25,785 nt of DNA from JBHIFE01 sp046760985 (GCA_046760985.1 JBHIFE010000007.1:1-25785), one strand, 5' to 3'. Counted from the first letter of the stretch, positions 1 to 8,184 are shown. Notes: generated by a model from the sequence alone, not told the origin. Program-made: numbers and translations.

Positions 1-1
1 T

Positions 2-2221
2 GTTTTTGGGAAAAGACTGAAGATTTTAGATAATCCGGTGCTCCGTAATCAAATCTTTTCGCTAATGCTTGGTGTATTCTTTTTGATTATCTTTACTTTA
101 GGTGCCATTCTCCCTTGGGGAAGGGAGTTTCCAATAAATCATTTTGGCGGTATTATTATTGCCTTCATCCTCAGTTATGCCACTATTAGGCACCAGTTGG
201 TGGATATTAGAATTGTTTTGCGGTGGGGCTTGGCTTGGGTGAGCCTGGGGATTATCGGTGCGCTTAGCTTTGGTCTTTTACTTGGCATCCTTAATTCTGT
301 GTTCCACTTTGGCTTGGACTTCACCGCTCTGGTTGTGACTACCTTTATTGCTATTTTAGTCGCTATATTTGTCTATAATCTGCGTGGCTATCTCTTTGTA
401 ACCATGGGCAAAGCTTTTCAAGGACCAAGCTATAATCACCGTCAGAAGTTATCTGATTTTGCCGGCAAAATACATAATGTTTTTAGCCTTAAAGAGCAGG
501 GCGGGGAGCTGCTAACGCTGGTGACTAAAGCAATTGGCTGTGAGCGAGCATATCTGCTGTTCCGCGAGGTTGGCAGCGAGGATTTCACTGCCCACTTTGT
601 TGAACCAAAAGGGAAAGGCAATCCATTGTCCAGCCTGAGATTGAACGGGCAAAATCCTATGGTGGAGTACCTAGAACAGGAACAAAAACTATTAACTAGG
701 GAGAGTTTAGCTATTCTGCCCGAATTTCGCAGTCTGTGGGAACAGGAAAAGAGAGAAATCGAGTCAAACGAGATAGAGTTATTTGTGCCTTTAATAAGTC
801 GTGACCGGTTGGTAGGAATTCTGGTACTGGGGAAAAAGCAATCCGGGAGGTATTCACTTGAAGATTTCAGTCTGCTGGAAGACGTTACCAATCGGGTAGC
901 GGTAAGTATGGAGAAGGAATACCTCCAAGAGCGTCTCAGAGAGCGTGAGGAGGAACTATCGGTGATTAACCGTTGCAGCGCCATTATAACCTCCAGTATG
1001 GATATTCAAGGCATATATGATAGCTTTATCGCCGAGCTAAAGAAAGTAGTCAATGTCAGCTGGGCAGCAATTGTGCTGATTGAGGAGAATGACCTTTATT
1101 TTCTGGCGTTATCTTCTGAGATAGGTTCCGCCTGGAAGGTAGGGGAGCGAGTACCAATTAAAGGCACAGCTACTGAATGGGTGGCTAACCACAAAAAGAC
1201 TATGGTTGAGCCTGACCTCTCTCAACAAAGCAGATTTGGCACGGCGAAATATCATCTCAAGCAAGGGGTACGCTCGATTGTTTACCTCCCGTTGATAGCC
1301 AAGGGTAGAGTTATCGGCAGTCTAATTGTGGCTAGTCGTCAGCCGAATGCCTATAGCCAGAGACACATAATGCTCCTGGAGCAGCTGGCTTCTCAGATTG
1401 CTATGCCGGTTGAGAATTCTCGGCTTTATGCTGAAGCCGAGGAAAAGGCTCGCCTTGATGAACTCACTGGATTACTTAATCGCCGCTCTCTAGATGAACT
1501 AATTACCAGTGAAATTAGTCGGCATTCTCGTTATGGGGGTGTCTTCTCCATAATCATTCTTGACCTTGACTTCTTCAAAGCTTTTAATGATAACTACGGG
1601 CATTTAGCCGGTGATAAAATCCTCAGGCAAATCGGTGGTATCCTCAAAAGTACTATAAGGAGTGCTGACCAGGCTTTTCGCTATGGTGGAGATGAATTTG
1701 CTATTCTTTTACCTCAGACAGCCATTGAGGCTGCCAACGAAGTAGCTGAGCGAGTTCGTCAACGAGTCGCTTCAGAAGTGAAAGCAGGTTATATTCCAAT
1801 TACTGCCAGTCTTGGCTTGGCTAGCTGGCCGGTTGATGGCATAGAATCAGACGAAGTTATCGCCGCGGCGGACACAGCACTTTATCATGCCAAACGAGGC
1901 GGCGGCAACCAAAGTCAGCGTGCCTTACGAACTTTGTTGACTTTAGATGATATGATGGCTGGTTCTGCGGATATTCGGGATAATGAAGCCTTAAACACTA
2001 TTTACGCTCTGGCGGCAACAGTAGACGCCAAAGACCACTACACTTACAGCCACTCGAAAAGGGTAAAAGAGCATGCTGTAGTCCTGGCAGAGGCGATTAA
2101 TCTGGAGCCGATGGAAATAAGCCGGCTGGAGACTTGTGCTTTACTCCATGATATTGGTAAGATTGGTATCAATGATGAGATACTAAATAAGCGGGGCAAG
2201 CTGACTACTGAGGACTGGTAA
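2..2221 (+). CDS. Membrane GAF-GAF-GGDEF-HD-GYP cyclic-di-GMP signalling protein, 5'-partial, ends at in-frame stop
   Basis: Signalling protein predicted to make and/or break cyclic di-GMP at the membrane. The frame is open to the left edge, so the true start lies outside the window; a GTG at 38 is only the first visible candidate. Numbering from that GTG: four hydrophobic helices (about 5-25, 36-50, 63-85, 95-113), a first GAF domain (about 140-292), a second GAF (about 310-462), a GGDEF domain (about 470-625) and the beginning of an HD-GYP domain (about 655 on). The active-site motif GGDEF is intact at 550-554, and an inhibitory-site RxxD (RSAD, 541-544) lies exactly five residues before it, so a cyclase activity with product inhibition is plausible. 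The HD pair is seen in LLHDIGK (704-705). Translation stops at a TAA (2219-2221) after TEDW, in the middle of the HD-GYP domain; homologous protein sequence continues in the same frame afterwards. Domain calls are confident, the state of the gene is not. Confidence 0.85.
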   Translation, partial: VFGKRLKILDNPVLRNQIFSLMLGVFFLIIFTLGAILPWGREFPINHFGGIIIAFILSYATIRHQLVDIRIVLRWGLAWVSLGIIGALSFGLLLGILNSVFHFGLDFTALVVTTFIAILVAIFVYNLRGYLFVTMGKAFQGPSYNHRQKLSDFAGKIHNVFSLKEQGGELLTLVTKAIGCERAYLLFREVGSEDFTAHFVEPKGKGNPLSSLRLNGQNPMVEYLEQEQKLLTRESLAILPEFRSLWEQEKREIESNEIELFVPLISRDRLVGILVLGKKQSGRYSLEDFSLLEDVTNRVAVSMEKEYLQERLREREEELSVINRCSAIITSSMDIQGIYDSFIAELKKVVNVSWAAIVLIEENDLYFLALSSEIGSAWKVGERVPIKGTATEWVANHKKTMVEPDLSQQSRFGTAKYHLKQGVRSIVYLPLIAKGRVIGSLIVASRQPNAYSQRHIMLLEQLASQIAMPVENSRLYAEAEEKARLDELTGLLNRRSLDELITSEISRHSRYGGVFSIIILDLDFFKAFNDNYGHLAGDKILRQIGGILKSTIRSADQAFRYGGDEFAILLPQTAIEAANEVAERVRQRVASEVKAGYIPITASLGLASWPVDGIESDEVIAAADTALYHAKRGGGNQSQRALRTLLTLDDMMAGSADIRDNEALNTIYALAATVDAKDHYTYSHSKRVKEHAVVLAEAINLEPMEISRLETCALLHDIGKIGINDEILNKRGKLTTEDW

Positions 2222-2575
2222 GCAATCAAAGTTCACCCCCAGGTGGGGGCAAATATTGCTAGTCGTGCTAGTCAACTGGCTCCCTGCTTAGCTGGTATTC
2301 TGTATCATCATGAGAGGTATGATGGGAAAGGCTATCCCAAAGGACTGAAGGGTGAAGATATACCTTTGGAAGCCCGCATTCTGGCTATAGCTGATGTCTT
2401 TGCTGCCATGACTTCTGACCGACCTTACTCTGATGCCTTATCCTATGAGGAAGCACTGGAGGAAATAAAGCGAGGTGCTGGTAAGCAATTCGACCCTCGC
2501 CTGGTTAAGGTTTTTCTGTCGGCTATCAAAACAACTGCTCCCGTCACGACCACGGGTGGGAAGCCAAGGAGGTGA
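2222..2575 (+). pseudogene. C-terminal half of HD-GYP domain, separated from the upstream gene by one in-frame TAA
   Basis: Read in the same frame as the preceding gene, this stretch continues the HD-GYP domain without any gap: AIKVHPQVGANIAS, then HHERYDGKGYPKG (the metal-binding HH and the GYP signature), then IADVFAAMTSDRPY. The family normally has a Glu between the Trp and AIK (as in EEWEIIK), so GAA to TAA is the simplest explanation. There is no frameshift and no second disruption. A GTG at 2243 could in principle restart translation, but a fragment starting there would lack the HD half of the active site and I see no convincing ribosome site. Either the gene is a recent pseudogene losing its phosphodiesterase domain, or the stop is a sequencing/assembly error. 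The stop codon at 2573-2575 ends the domain at the expected place. Confidence 0.8.
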
Positions 2576-2581
2576 CATTGC

Positions 2582-2609
2582 TTGAGTCCGGCTTATTGGC
2601 TAGACTCAA
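2582..2609 (+). repeat. Short inverted repeat between the HD-GYP gene and the response regulator
   Basis: TTGAGTC at 2582-2588 is the exact reverse complement of GACTCAA at 2603-2609, giving a 7-bp stem with a 14-nt loop in the short gap before the response regulator. There is no T-tract after it, so it is not a good terminator. It could be an operator or an RNA stem just upstream of the ribosome site. Function unknown. Confidence 0.35.
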
Positions 2610-2624
2610 CTGGAGCTGATGAAT

Positions 2625-3299
2625 ATGAATAAAATACAGGTACTTATAGTTAGTCAGCAGTTCTTGTTTCGGAGAGGAATAGAGCATTCGCTCTCCGCCA
2701 CAAAAGATATAGAAGTCTCCGGTGCTGCCGAGGTTAATGACGAAGTGCTATCAGCTATTGATATCATGGCACCTGATGTAGCCTTGGTGGACGTTGATGC
2801 TCCGGCTGATAGTGGCTTGAGATTAGCTCGTAAGATAAAACAACGCTTGCCTAACGTTGGTGTAGTTGTGCTGACTTCCAATCCCGACGATACCCAGCTC
2901 TTTCAGGCGCTCAAAGCCCAAGCTGCAGCTTGTTTGAGTAAGGAAGTTACTGCTGACGAGCTGGTTGATGTAATTAGGCGTGTGGCTCGTGGTGAGCACC
3001 CGATAAATGAAAGCCTGACTGCCCGTCCCAAATTAGCCGAACAGGTATTACAGCAATTTCAGGAACTTTCCTGGCGAACTGAAGCCGAGGGCTTCATTGC
3101 ACCGCTCACTCCTAGAGAGAAGGAAATCCTTAATTATATCGCTCAGGGCTATCTTAACAAGCAGATTGCCGCCGAACTTGACATCAGCGAACAAACCATT
3201 AAGAATCACGTAACTTCAATCCTGCGCAAATTGAATGCCAATGCCCGCACTGAAGCGGTGGTTGTGGCTATAAAGCAGGGCTTAATCTCTATTACTTAA
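2625..3299 (+). CDS. NarL/LuxR-type response regulator with atypical receiver domain
   Basis: DNA-binding response regulator. Residues 1-120 form a receiver fold and about 160-220 a LuxR-type helix-turn-helix (LTPREKEIL...NKQIAAELDISEQTIKNHV). The phospho-accepting Asp is present (LVDVDAP, D56), as are the later Thr (VVVLTSN) and Lys (CLSKEV). However, the acidic pair normally found at the end of the first strand (as in VLIVDDH) is replaced by Ser-Gln (VLIVSQQ, residues 10-11), so Mg2+-dependent phosphorylation may be weak or absent. I prefer ATG 2625 because GGAG at 2612-2615 then lies 9 nt upstream; ATG 2619 is only 3 nt from it. It sits 49 bp after the GGDEF/HD-GYP gene, so the two are probably co-transcribed. 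No histidine kinase is visible in the window. The family call is firm; the target genes are unknown. Confidence 0.9.
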   Translation: MNKIQVLIVSQQFLFRRGIEHSLSATKDIEVSGAAEVNDEVLSAIDIMAPDVALVDVDAPADSGLRLARKIKQRLPNVGVVVLTSNPDDTQLFQALKAQAAACLSKEVTADELVDVIRRVARGEHPINESLTARPKLAEQVLQQFQELSWRTEAEGFIAPLTPREKEILNYIAQGYLNKQIAAELDISEQTIKNHVTSILRKLNANARTEAVVVAIKQGLISIT

Positions 3300-3347
3300 A
3301 GCTCCACCTTCTATATCGCTCATTAGTTGAATATGTGGTGACCTCAC

Positions 3348-3372
3348 CCCCTCTCCTTGATAAGGAGAGGGG
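3348..3372 (+). repeat. Perfect 11-bp hairpin, REP-like
   Basis: CCCCTCTCCTT (3348-3358) pairs exactly with AAGGAGAGGGG (3362-3372) around a 3-nt loop. It is the first of two GC-rich hairpins packed between the response regulator stop and uvrC. The arm sequence resembles the short palindromic intergenic repeats of many bacterial genomes, but only one copy is seen in this window, so calling it a dispersed repeat is inference. Confidence 0.55.
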
Positions 3373-3383
3373 ACTTATTATAG

Positions 3384-3406
3384 AAAGAGGGGTTGACGCC
3401 CCTTTT
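3384..3406 (+). terminator. Probable intrinsic terminator after the response regulator
   Basis: AAGAGGGG (3385-3392) pairs with CCCCTTTT (3399-3406), with one G-T wobble and a 6-nt loop. The TTTT forms part of the stem and then AAAC follows, so it is only a moderate terminator. Together with the stronger hairpin just before it, it probably ends transcription from the signalling genes before uvrC begins. Confidence 0.45.
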
Positions 3407-3428
3407 AAACGTCCAAATTCCAAACGCT

Positions 3429-3456
3429 TTGTCCGTTATGTAGGCTATGCTAAAAT
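3429..3456 (+). promoter_or_regulatory. Candidate promoter for uvrC
   Basis: TTGTCC (3429-3434), a 16-bp spacer, then TAAAAT (3451-3456). It lies downstream of the two hairpins and about 23 bp upstream of the preferred uvrC start, with a GGAGG in between. It supports the idea that the open frame upstream of 3479 is not translated. Confidence 0.4.
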
Positions 3457-3478
3457 AAGGAGTGACAGGGGAGGGAAG

Positions 3479-5299
3479 TTGACCAGCAGTCTGATAGCGG
3501 AACAGTTAAACCGATTACCCACCACTCCCGGTGTCTACCTGATGAAAGACGCTGAGGGTAATATATTGTACATCGGTAAGGCGGCTAATCTCCATCACCG
3601 GGTAAGGTCTTATTTTGGCATCGGACAAAAGTTATCACCAAAATTGCAGCGAATGGTAGCCCGGGTGACTGACATTGATTTCTTTGTTACTGCCTCAGAA
3701 CAAGAGGCTCTCATCCTTGAGTTGAATTTGATAAAGAGGCATCACCCCCGCTACAATGTCCGACTTAAAGACGATAAGACCTTCCCCTATCTCAAGATAA
3801 ACACCACAGAGGAATGGCCCCGGGTGTATATTACCCGCCGTTTGGAACAAGATGGGGGGCGTTACTTTGGCCCCTTTGCCAGTGCTAAGTCGGTGCGCCA
3901 AACTCTAAAGATGATCAAAGGAATCTTCCCCTTCCGCTCCTGCTCCAGAGCCATCACTGGCACTGACCCCCGAGCTTGCCTTGAATATCATATCGGGCGC
4001 TGTGTGGCTCCCTGCATTGGTGTGGTAAGCCGACAGGAATATGCTGAGGTGATAAAAGAGGTAATCCTCTTCCTTGAGGGGAAACAGGAAAAAATAGTGC
4101 AGGGGATTGAGAAAAAGATGAATAAAGCCGCTGAAGCCCTGGATTTTGAAAAGGCGGCTTTATTCAGAGACCAAATCCAGGCGATAGATAAAGTTATTGA
4201 GGGGCAAAGGATTGCCGCCACAGTTAGGGGTGAGCAGGATGTTATTGCTTTCTCTACAGAGAAAGACCAGGCTTATGTCCAGGTTTTCTTCATTCGCAAT
4301 AATAAACTGACCGGTCGCGAGAGCTTTGTCCTGCAGGGCACCCAGCATGAAGAACCACGTCAAATCATGACCAGCTTTATTAAGCAATTTTATAGCTCCA
4401 GTCCTTACATTCCGCCATTATTGCTGCTCCAGTACCCGGTAGAAGACACGACTGTGCTTAAGGATTGGCTTCAGAGCAAGAGAGGGGCTAAAGTTGAGAT
4501 TCAGGTACCCCGCCGGGGTAACAAGAAACAACTGGTGGACATTGTTGCCGAAAACGCCAAGCAAGGCTTAGCCCAGCTTAAGATTAAGCAGCTAGCCGCG
4601 CCAAAGGAGTTGGAGGCAGCCTTGGCTGAAATAGAAAGAGAGCTTAACCTGCCTCGCCTGCCGCTCCGTATGGAAGCCTATGACATTTCCAATATACAGG
4701 GAAAGGCAGCAGGGGGTAGCTTGGTGGTCTTTGAGAGGGGAAAGCCGAAGCCAGCCCACTATCGGCGCTTTAGAATTAAAGGTGTGAGCGGTGTTGATGA
4801 CTATGCCATGCTACAGGAGGTGCTCAAACGGCGATTCAAGCGTCTGGAAAGCTCTACCTCAGATACTTGGGCGATAATTCCTGACCTTGTTCTCATTGAT
4901 GGGGGCAAGGGACAGCTTAATACTGCCCTTTCCGCAATGGGTGAAGTCGGCGCAGCTTCGGTGCCTATCGCCAGTTTAGCCAAGGAGAATGAGGAGATTT
5001 TCGTTCCAAACAGGGCACAGCCTATCATTCTACCCCGCAGTTCCCTGGGACTTCAATTGTTGCAGCGTCTCCGGGACGAGGCACACCGTTTCGCGCTGAG
5101 CTACTTCCAGAGAATACGTAAGCGGGAGACTTTTGCCTCAGCCTTTGATACTACGCCTGGCATTGGTCCCAAGCGTAAACGTGCCCTACTGAAACGGTTT
5201 GGCTCAATCCAGGCTATCAAAGAGGCGTCTATAGAAGAGCTCGCTGCGACTCAGGGCATGACTGAGAGCCTAGCCAAAAGAGTGAAGGAGTATCTATAA
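3479..5299 (+). CDS. uvrC: Excinuclease ABC subunit C (UvrC)
   Basis: Nuclease subunit of UvrABC nucleotide excision repair; it cuts the damaged strand on both sides of a lesion in the UvrB-DNA complex. With TTG 3479 as start the protein has 606 residues, normal for UvrC. Visible in order: GIY-YIG nuclease (GVYLMKD, then LYIGKA, residues about 18-35), a Cys-rich stretch with four cysteines (FRSCSR, RACLEY, GRCVAPC) seen in many UvrC proteins, a UVR motif (KKMNKAAEALDFEKAALFRD), the RNase H-like second nuclease with its acidic residues and His (YDISNIQG, LIDGGKGQL, DEAHRFA), and a C-terminal helix-hairpin-helix (PGIGPKRKRALLKRFGS). The frame stays open upstream to 3335, but that part translates the hairpins and is not family-like; GGAGG at 3470-3474 supports the TTG. 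The stop directly abuts the next gene's GTG. Confidence 0.97.
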   Translation: MTSSLIAEQLNRLPTTPGVYLMKDAEGNILYIGKAANLHHRVRSYFGIGQKLSPKLQRMVARVTDIDFFVTASEQEALILELNLIKRHHPRYNVRLKDDKTFPYLKINTTEEWPRVYITRRLEQDGGRYFGPFASAKSVRQTLKMIKGIFPFRSCSRAITGTDPRACLEYHIGRCVAPCIGVVSRQEYAEVIKEVILFLEGKQEKIVQGIEKKMNKAAEALDFEKAALFRDQIQAIDKVIEGQRIAATVRGEQDVIAFSTEKDQAYVQVFFIRNNKLTGRESFVLQGTQHEEPRQIMTSFIKQFYSSSPYIPPLLLLQYPVEDTTVLKDWLQSKRGAKVEIQVPRRGNKKQLVDIVAENAKQGLAQLKIKQLAAPKELEAALAEIERELNLPRLPLRMEAYDISNIQGKAAGGSLVVFERGKPKPAHYRRFRIKGVSGVDDYAMLQEVLKRRFKRLESSTSDTWAIIPDLVLIDGGKGQLNTALSAMGEVGAASVPIASLAKENEEIFVPNRAQPIILPRSSLGLQLLQRLRDEAHRFALSYFQRIRKRETFASAFDTTPGIGPKRKRALLKRFGSIQAIKEASIEELAATQGMTESLAKRVKEYL

Positions 5300-6271
5300 G
5301 TGCCAGCTAATTTACCCCCACAGTATTTTGAAGCAGAAAAGAAATTTCGGGCGGCAAAGGACCCGGCAGAAAAGATAGCTGCCCTGGAAGACATGCTGGC
5401 GATTATGCCCAAACACAAGGGGACTGACCACCTCCGTGCTGAGCTAAGGAGCCGAATCGCCAAGCTGACCCAGCAAGCTGCCAGGAAGACCGGTGCACAG
5501 CGGGTGTCTATGGTTATTGAGAAAGAGGGGGCTGCTCAGGTAGCTGTAATCGGTCTGCCCAATGCTGGCAAATCACAACTTGTTGCCACTATTACCAATG
5601 CCTCGCCAACTGTAGCTGAATATCCCTTTACTACCTATGCTGCCAGCCCGGGAATGATGGAATTTGAGAATATACAGATACAGTTGATTGATACCCCCCC
5701 TTTAGCGCCCCAGTCCCTTGAGTGGTGGTTGCCACCTATGCTCAGACGGGCTGATGCTCTACTTATCATGGTGGATTTAAACGATGCGCCGCTAGACCAG
5801 ATGGAAGCCATCATGGCGCAACTGGAAAAGATGCGAATATCAATCGGCGTAGGCAAAAATGAGGAAGGGGTTCTAACTGAGAAGAAGGCACTAATCATTG
5901 GCAACAAGTTGGACTTAGAGGGTGCCCACGAAAGCTACGGAGCTTTGCGGAATAAATATGGGGGGCAACTACCAGTAATTGCCATCTCAGCTAAAGAAAG
6001 AACTGGCTTGGAAGAATTGAAACTAAAAGTCTATCAAGTGCTTGATATTATTCGAGTCTATACCAAGGTTCCGGGGCAGAAGCCGGACTTTAGCGACCCG
6101 ATAATACTGGAGAGGGGAAGCACGCTGGTTGACGCTGCCGAGGCGGTTCATAAAGACTTCCGAGCCAAGCTGAAATATGCCCGGGTATGGGGTTCAGGAA
6201 AGCACGATGGCATAATGGTGAAGAGAGACCATATCCTGCAAGACGGTGATGTCATAGAACTGCACCTTTAG
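5300..6271 (+). CDS. TGS-domain GTPase of the DRG/Obg-like type
   Basis: Predicted translation-factor-class GTPase. Residues 1-70 are helical and charged. The G domain follows: G1 GLPNAGKS (85-92), a G2 region EYPFTTYAASPG (107-118), G3 DTPP (131-134), G4 GNKLD (201-205) and G5 ISAKERTG. Residues about 251-323 form a TGS domain (IRVYTKVPGQKPDFSDP ... DGDVIELHL). The order G domain then TGS and the sequence style match the DRG family, best known from archaea and eukaryotes, where members act with ribosomes; a role in this bacterium is inference. G3 reads DTPP instead of the usual DTPG. The GTG start follows the uvrC stop with no gap; AAGGAG at 5285-5290 is 9 nt upstream. Translational coupling with uvrC is likely, as is co-transcription with the zinc-ribbon gene downstream. 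Confidence 0.88.
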   Translation: MPANLPPQYFEAEKKFRAAKDPAEKIAALEDMLAIMPKHKGTDHLRAELRSRIAKLTQQAARKTGAQRVSMVIEKEGAAQVAVIGLPNAGKSQLVATITNASPTVAEYPFTTYAASPGMMEFENIQIQLIDTPPLAPQSLEWWLPPMLRRADALLIMVDLNDAPLDQMEAIMAQLEKMRISIGVGKNEEGVLTEKKALIIGNKLDLEGAHESYGALRNKYGGQLPVIAISAKERTGLEELKLKVYQVLDIIRVYTKVPGQKPDFSDPIILERGSTLVDAAEAVHKDFRAKLKYARVWGSGKHDGIMVKRDHILQDGDVIELHL

Positions 6272-6286
6272 TTTATAGGGGGTTAA

Positions 6287-6508
6287 ATGCCTATTCGACC
6301 TAGCTGGCATGATGCTTACTGGAAAAGACTGGATAAAGAGACGGCGAGGAAAATACGAACCACCTGTCCCCGCTGTGGTAGCTCTAAAACATATTATAAT
6401 GAGCAGTTTAAGACCTGGCGCTGTGGCAAGTGTGAATATATCTTCGTGATAAAAGGATTTGGTGATAAAGTGCCGTGGTGGAAGCGCCTATTTCGGAGAG
6501 GTAGTTAG
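6287..6508 (+). CDS. Small zinc-ribbon protein
   Basis: A 73-residue protein of unknown function with one zinc ribbon: CPRCGS and CGKCEY form two CxxC pairs 18 residues apart in the middle. The ends are basic and Trp-rich (WHDAYWKRLDK at the start, PWWKRLFRRGS at the end), compatible with nucleic-acid or ribosome contact. ATG follows a run of Gs (TAGGGGGTTAA) that serves as ribosome site, 15 bp after the GTPase gene, so it is probably the last gene of the uvrC operon. Only 10 bp separate it from the convergent HAD gene. I do not recognise a named family. Confidence 0.75.
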   Translation: MPIRPSWHDAYWKRLDKETARKIRTTCPRCGSSKTYYNEQFKTWRCGKCEYIFVIKGFGDKVPWWKRLFRRGS

Positions 6509-6518
6509 CTTCTCTTAC

Positions 6519-7340
6519 TTACAACAAAAACTTCTTAATCGCTGCCGCTAGACCGCTGTGGTCAACATCAAGGGTAACATAATCGGCTACTGCTTTGACT
6601 TCTTCAGGGGCATTACCCATCGCCACTGCCAGACCGGCTGAGGCAAGAAGTGGTATATCATTGGTGCCATCTCCCACCGCTATCACCTCGGTCAGTGCTA
6701 CTCCCAGATGCGAAGCTAAGGCTTCCAGGGCTTTCCCTTTGGATACCTCAGGAGCGAGTACATTGATGAACTCAACGCCGGGGTAAGCTGGTGTCCTTGC
6801 CCGGGAAAAGTGGAGGCTATCACCGAAGTGGCGACAAAAATCCCTGGCTTTGGCAGCTTCCTGAGGATTGGTGGTTACCAGACTGCCTTTAATTATCCTC
6901 TCCCACTGCCAGAGCTTGGTGAAATCGACCATAGTCGGCTGTATGCCAAAGAATTGGCGCTGGGCATTGGTTGACCAGGACTCCCGCTCAACAAAATAAT
7001 GCGTTGCTGAATAAAGCTCAAGGTTAATGTCCTGCTGGTGGGCGAATTCAATCATCTGTCTTAACACCACTTTACCAAGTGGTTGGACATAAACTTCCTT
7101 ACCCTGATTGGGACTGCCAACCAGGGCACCATCAAAGAATATGTGGTAGCTATCCAGCGAGAGCTGGTCAATAATTCTTAAGCTGGCTTTGATGCCTCGC
7201 CCGGTAGATAAGGAAACCTGAACACCCGTATGCTGAACTTTGGTCAGTGCCTTCTTATCTTCAGCCGAGATGTTTCCATACCCATTTAGCAGTGTGCCAT
7301 CAATATCTACCACCAAAAGCTTATAGGGGTGATTTATCAA
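6519..7340 (-). CDS. Cof-type HAD-superfamily hydrolase (class IIB)
   Basis: Predicted sugar- or nucleotide-phosphate phosphatase of the Cof/YbiV group. The nucleophile motif is near the N-terminus (VVDIDGTLLNG, D12 and D14). Motif II Ser/Thr is in SLSTGRG, a cap domain fills the middle, and the C-terminal metal-binding motif reads AVGDGTNDIPLL followed by GLAVAMGNAPEEVK, which is diagnostic of the family. Length (273 residues) is normal. I prefer TTG at 7340: GGAG lies 6 nt upstream, whereas the GTG at 7358 has no good ribosome site. Either start overlaps the end of the upstream DUF72 gene (20 or 38 bp), so the two are translationally coupled. Substrate cannot be told from sequence. Confidence 0.9.
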   Translation of the reverse strand: MINHPYKLLVVDIDGTLLNGYGNISAEDKKALTKVQHTGVQVSLSTGRGIKASLRIIDQLSLDSYHIFFDGALVGSPNQGKEVYVQPLGKVVLRQMIEFAHQQDINLELYSATHYFVERESWSTNAQRQFFGIQPTMVDFTKLWQWERIIKGSLVTTNPQEAAKARDFCRHFGDSLHFSRARTPAYPGVEFINVLAPEVSKGKALEALASHLGVALTEVIAVGDGTNDIPLLASAGLAVAMGNAPEEVKAVADYVTLDVDHSGLAAAIKKFLL

Positions 7341-8091
7341 TCTTAACTCCTTTAACACCTTGCTGAGTCTTCAGATAGTCACGAAGAGTCTTGGCATTTC
7401 TCACCGCAAACCCCTCAACGTCATTATTGAAATAGATATAGACTGCTTTTAGATTGGTGTCTAAATCAGCTATTCTCTTTGCCCAGTCAGCCAATTCCTC
7501 GTCAGAGTAACAGCTAGAGTAGAGAGCACCGCTACCATGAAATCTAATATAGGCAAAATCGGCGGTTGTCAGCAAAGGGCAAGTAAAAGAGGGCATATCA
7601 AAGACACAAAGCCCTACATTATACTTGCGCAAGATTTCAAAAACCTTCTCCTCAAGCCAGGACTGATGCCGGAATTCAACAACATGCTTCATTTCCCGGG
7701 GTAGGCTTGACAGGAATGAATCCAGTACCTCGTCATTACGGTGCATATTGGGTGGAAGCTGATATAAAAGTGGACCTAATTTCTCCCTTAAATTTTTGGC
7801 TCTGGAGATAAAATTCTCTACTGCTTCCCCGGTATTTTTAAGTCGCTTGATATGAGTAATAAAACGACTCACCTTTACCGCAAAGGTAAAATTGGGTGGA
7901 GACGAATTATACCAGGTAGCAAAGGCAGCCTCTGAAGGCAATCGGTAAAAACTGTTATTCAGTTCAACAGTAATAAAATGACTGGCATAAAATTCAAGCC
8001 ATTCTGCTTTAGTCAATTTTTCTGGATAGAATATCTCCCGCCAGTGCTCGTAATGCCAGCCTGATGTGCCAATATGATAATGAAACGCCAT
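7321..8091 (-). CDS. DUF72 (YecE-like) TIM-barrel-like protein
   Basis: Member of the DUF72 family, whose biochemical role is not established. The N-terminal signature is clear (YHIGTSGWHYEHWREIFYP), followed by the typical NNSFYRLPS, FAVKVSRFITH, QLPPN, VEFRHQSW and the C-terminal YIYFNND motif. With ATG 8091 the protein is 256 residues, usual for the family; AGGAAG at 8094-8099 is just upstream. A longer version starting at 8118 (TTG or the adjacent ATG) is possible but adds residues not seen in relatives. It is the first gene of a two-gene minus-strand unit with the HAD phosphatase and is divergent from the MtnX-like gene. Confidence 0.9.
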   Translation of the reverse strand: MAFHYHIGTSGWHYEHWREIFYPEKLTKAEWLEFYASHFITVELNNSFYRLPSEAAFATWYNSSPPNFTFAVKVSRFITHIKRLKNTGEAVENFISRAKNLREKLGPLLYQLPPNMHRNDEVLDSFLSSLPREMKHVVEFRHQSWLEEKVFEILRKYNVGLCVFDMPSFTCPLLTTADFAYIRFHGSGALYSSCYSDEELADWAKRIADLDTNLKAVYIYFNNDVEGFAVRNAKTLRDYLKTQQGVKGVKIDKSPL

Positions 8092-8184
8092 CTCTTCCTG
8101 ACTTAATTCTAGCATCAATAGAGACGACTTCCAAGCTAAGGTCTTTATGATAAGATGGAATTGTTTATTAAGCAGCTTACCAAG

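Noticed and set aside
2219..2221. Programmed stop-codon read-through or recoding
   Set aside because: TAA is not used for selenocysteine or pyrrolysine, no recoding stem is evident, and other genes here end with TAA normally; a point mutation or error is simpler.
3335..3478. N-terminal extension of uvrC
   Set aside because: It translates two hairpins and a promoter-like stretch and is not UvrC-like; TTG 3479 with GGAGG gives the normal length.
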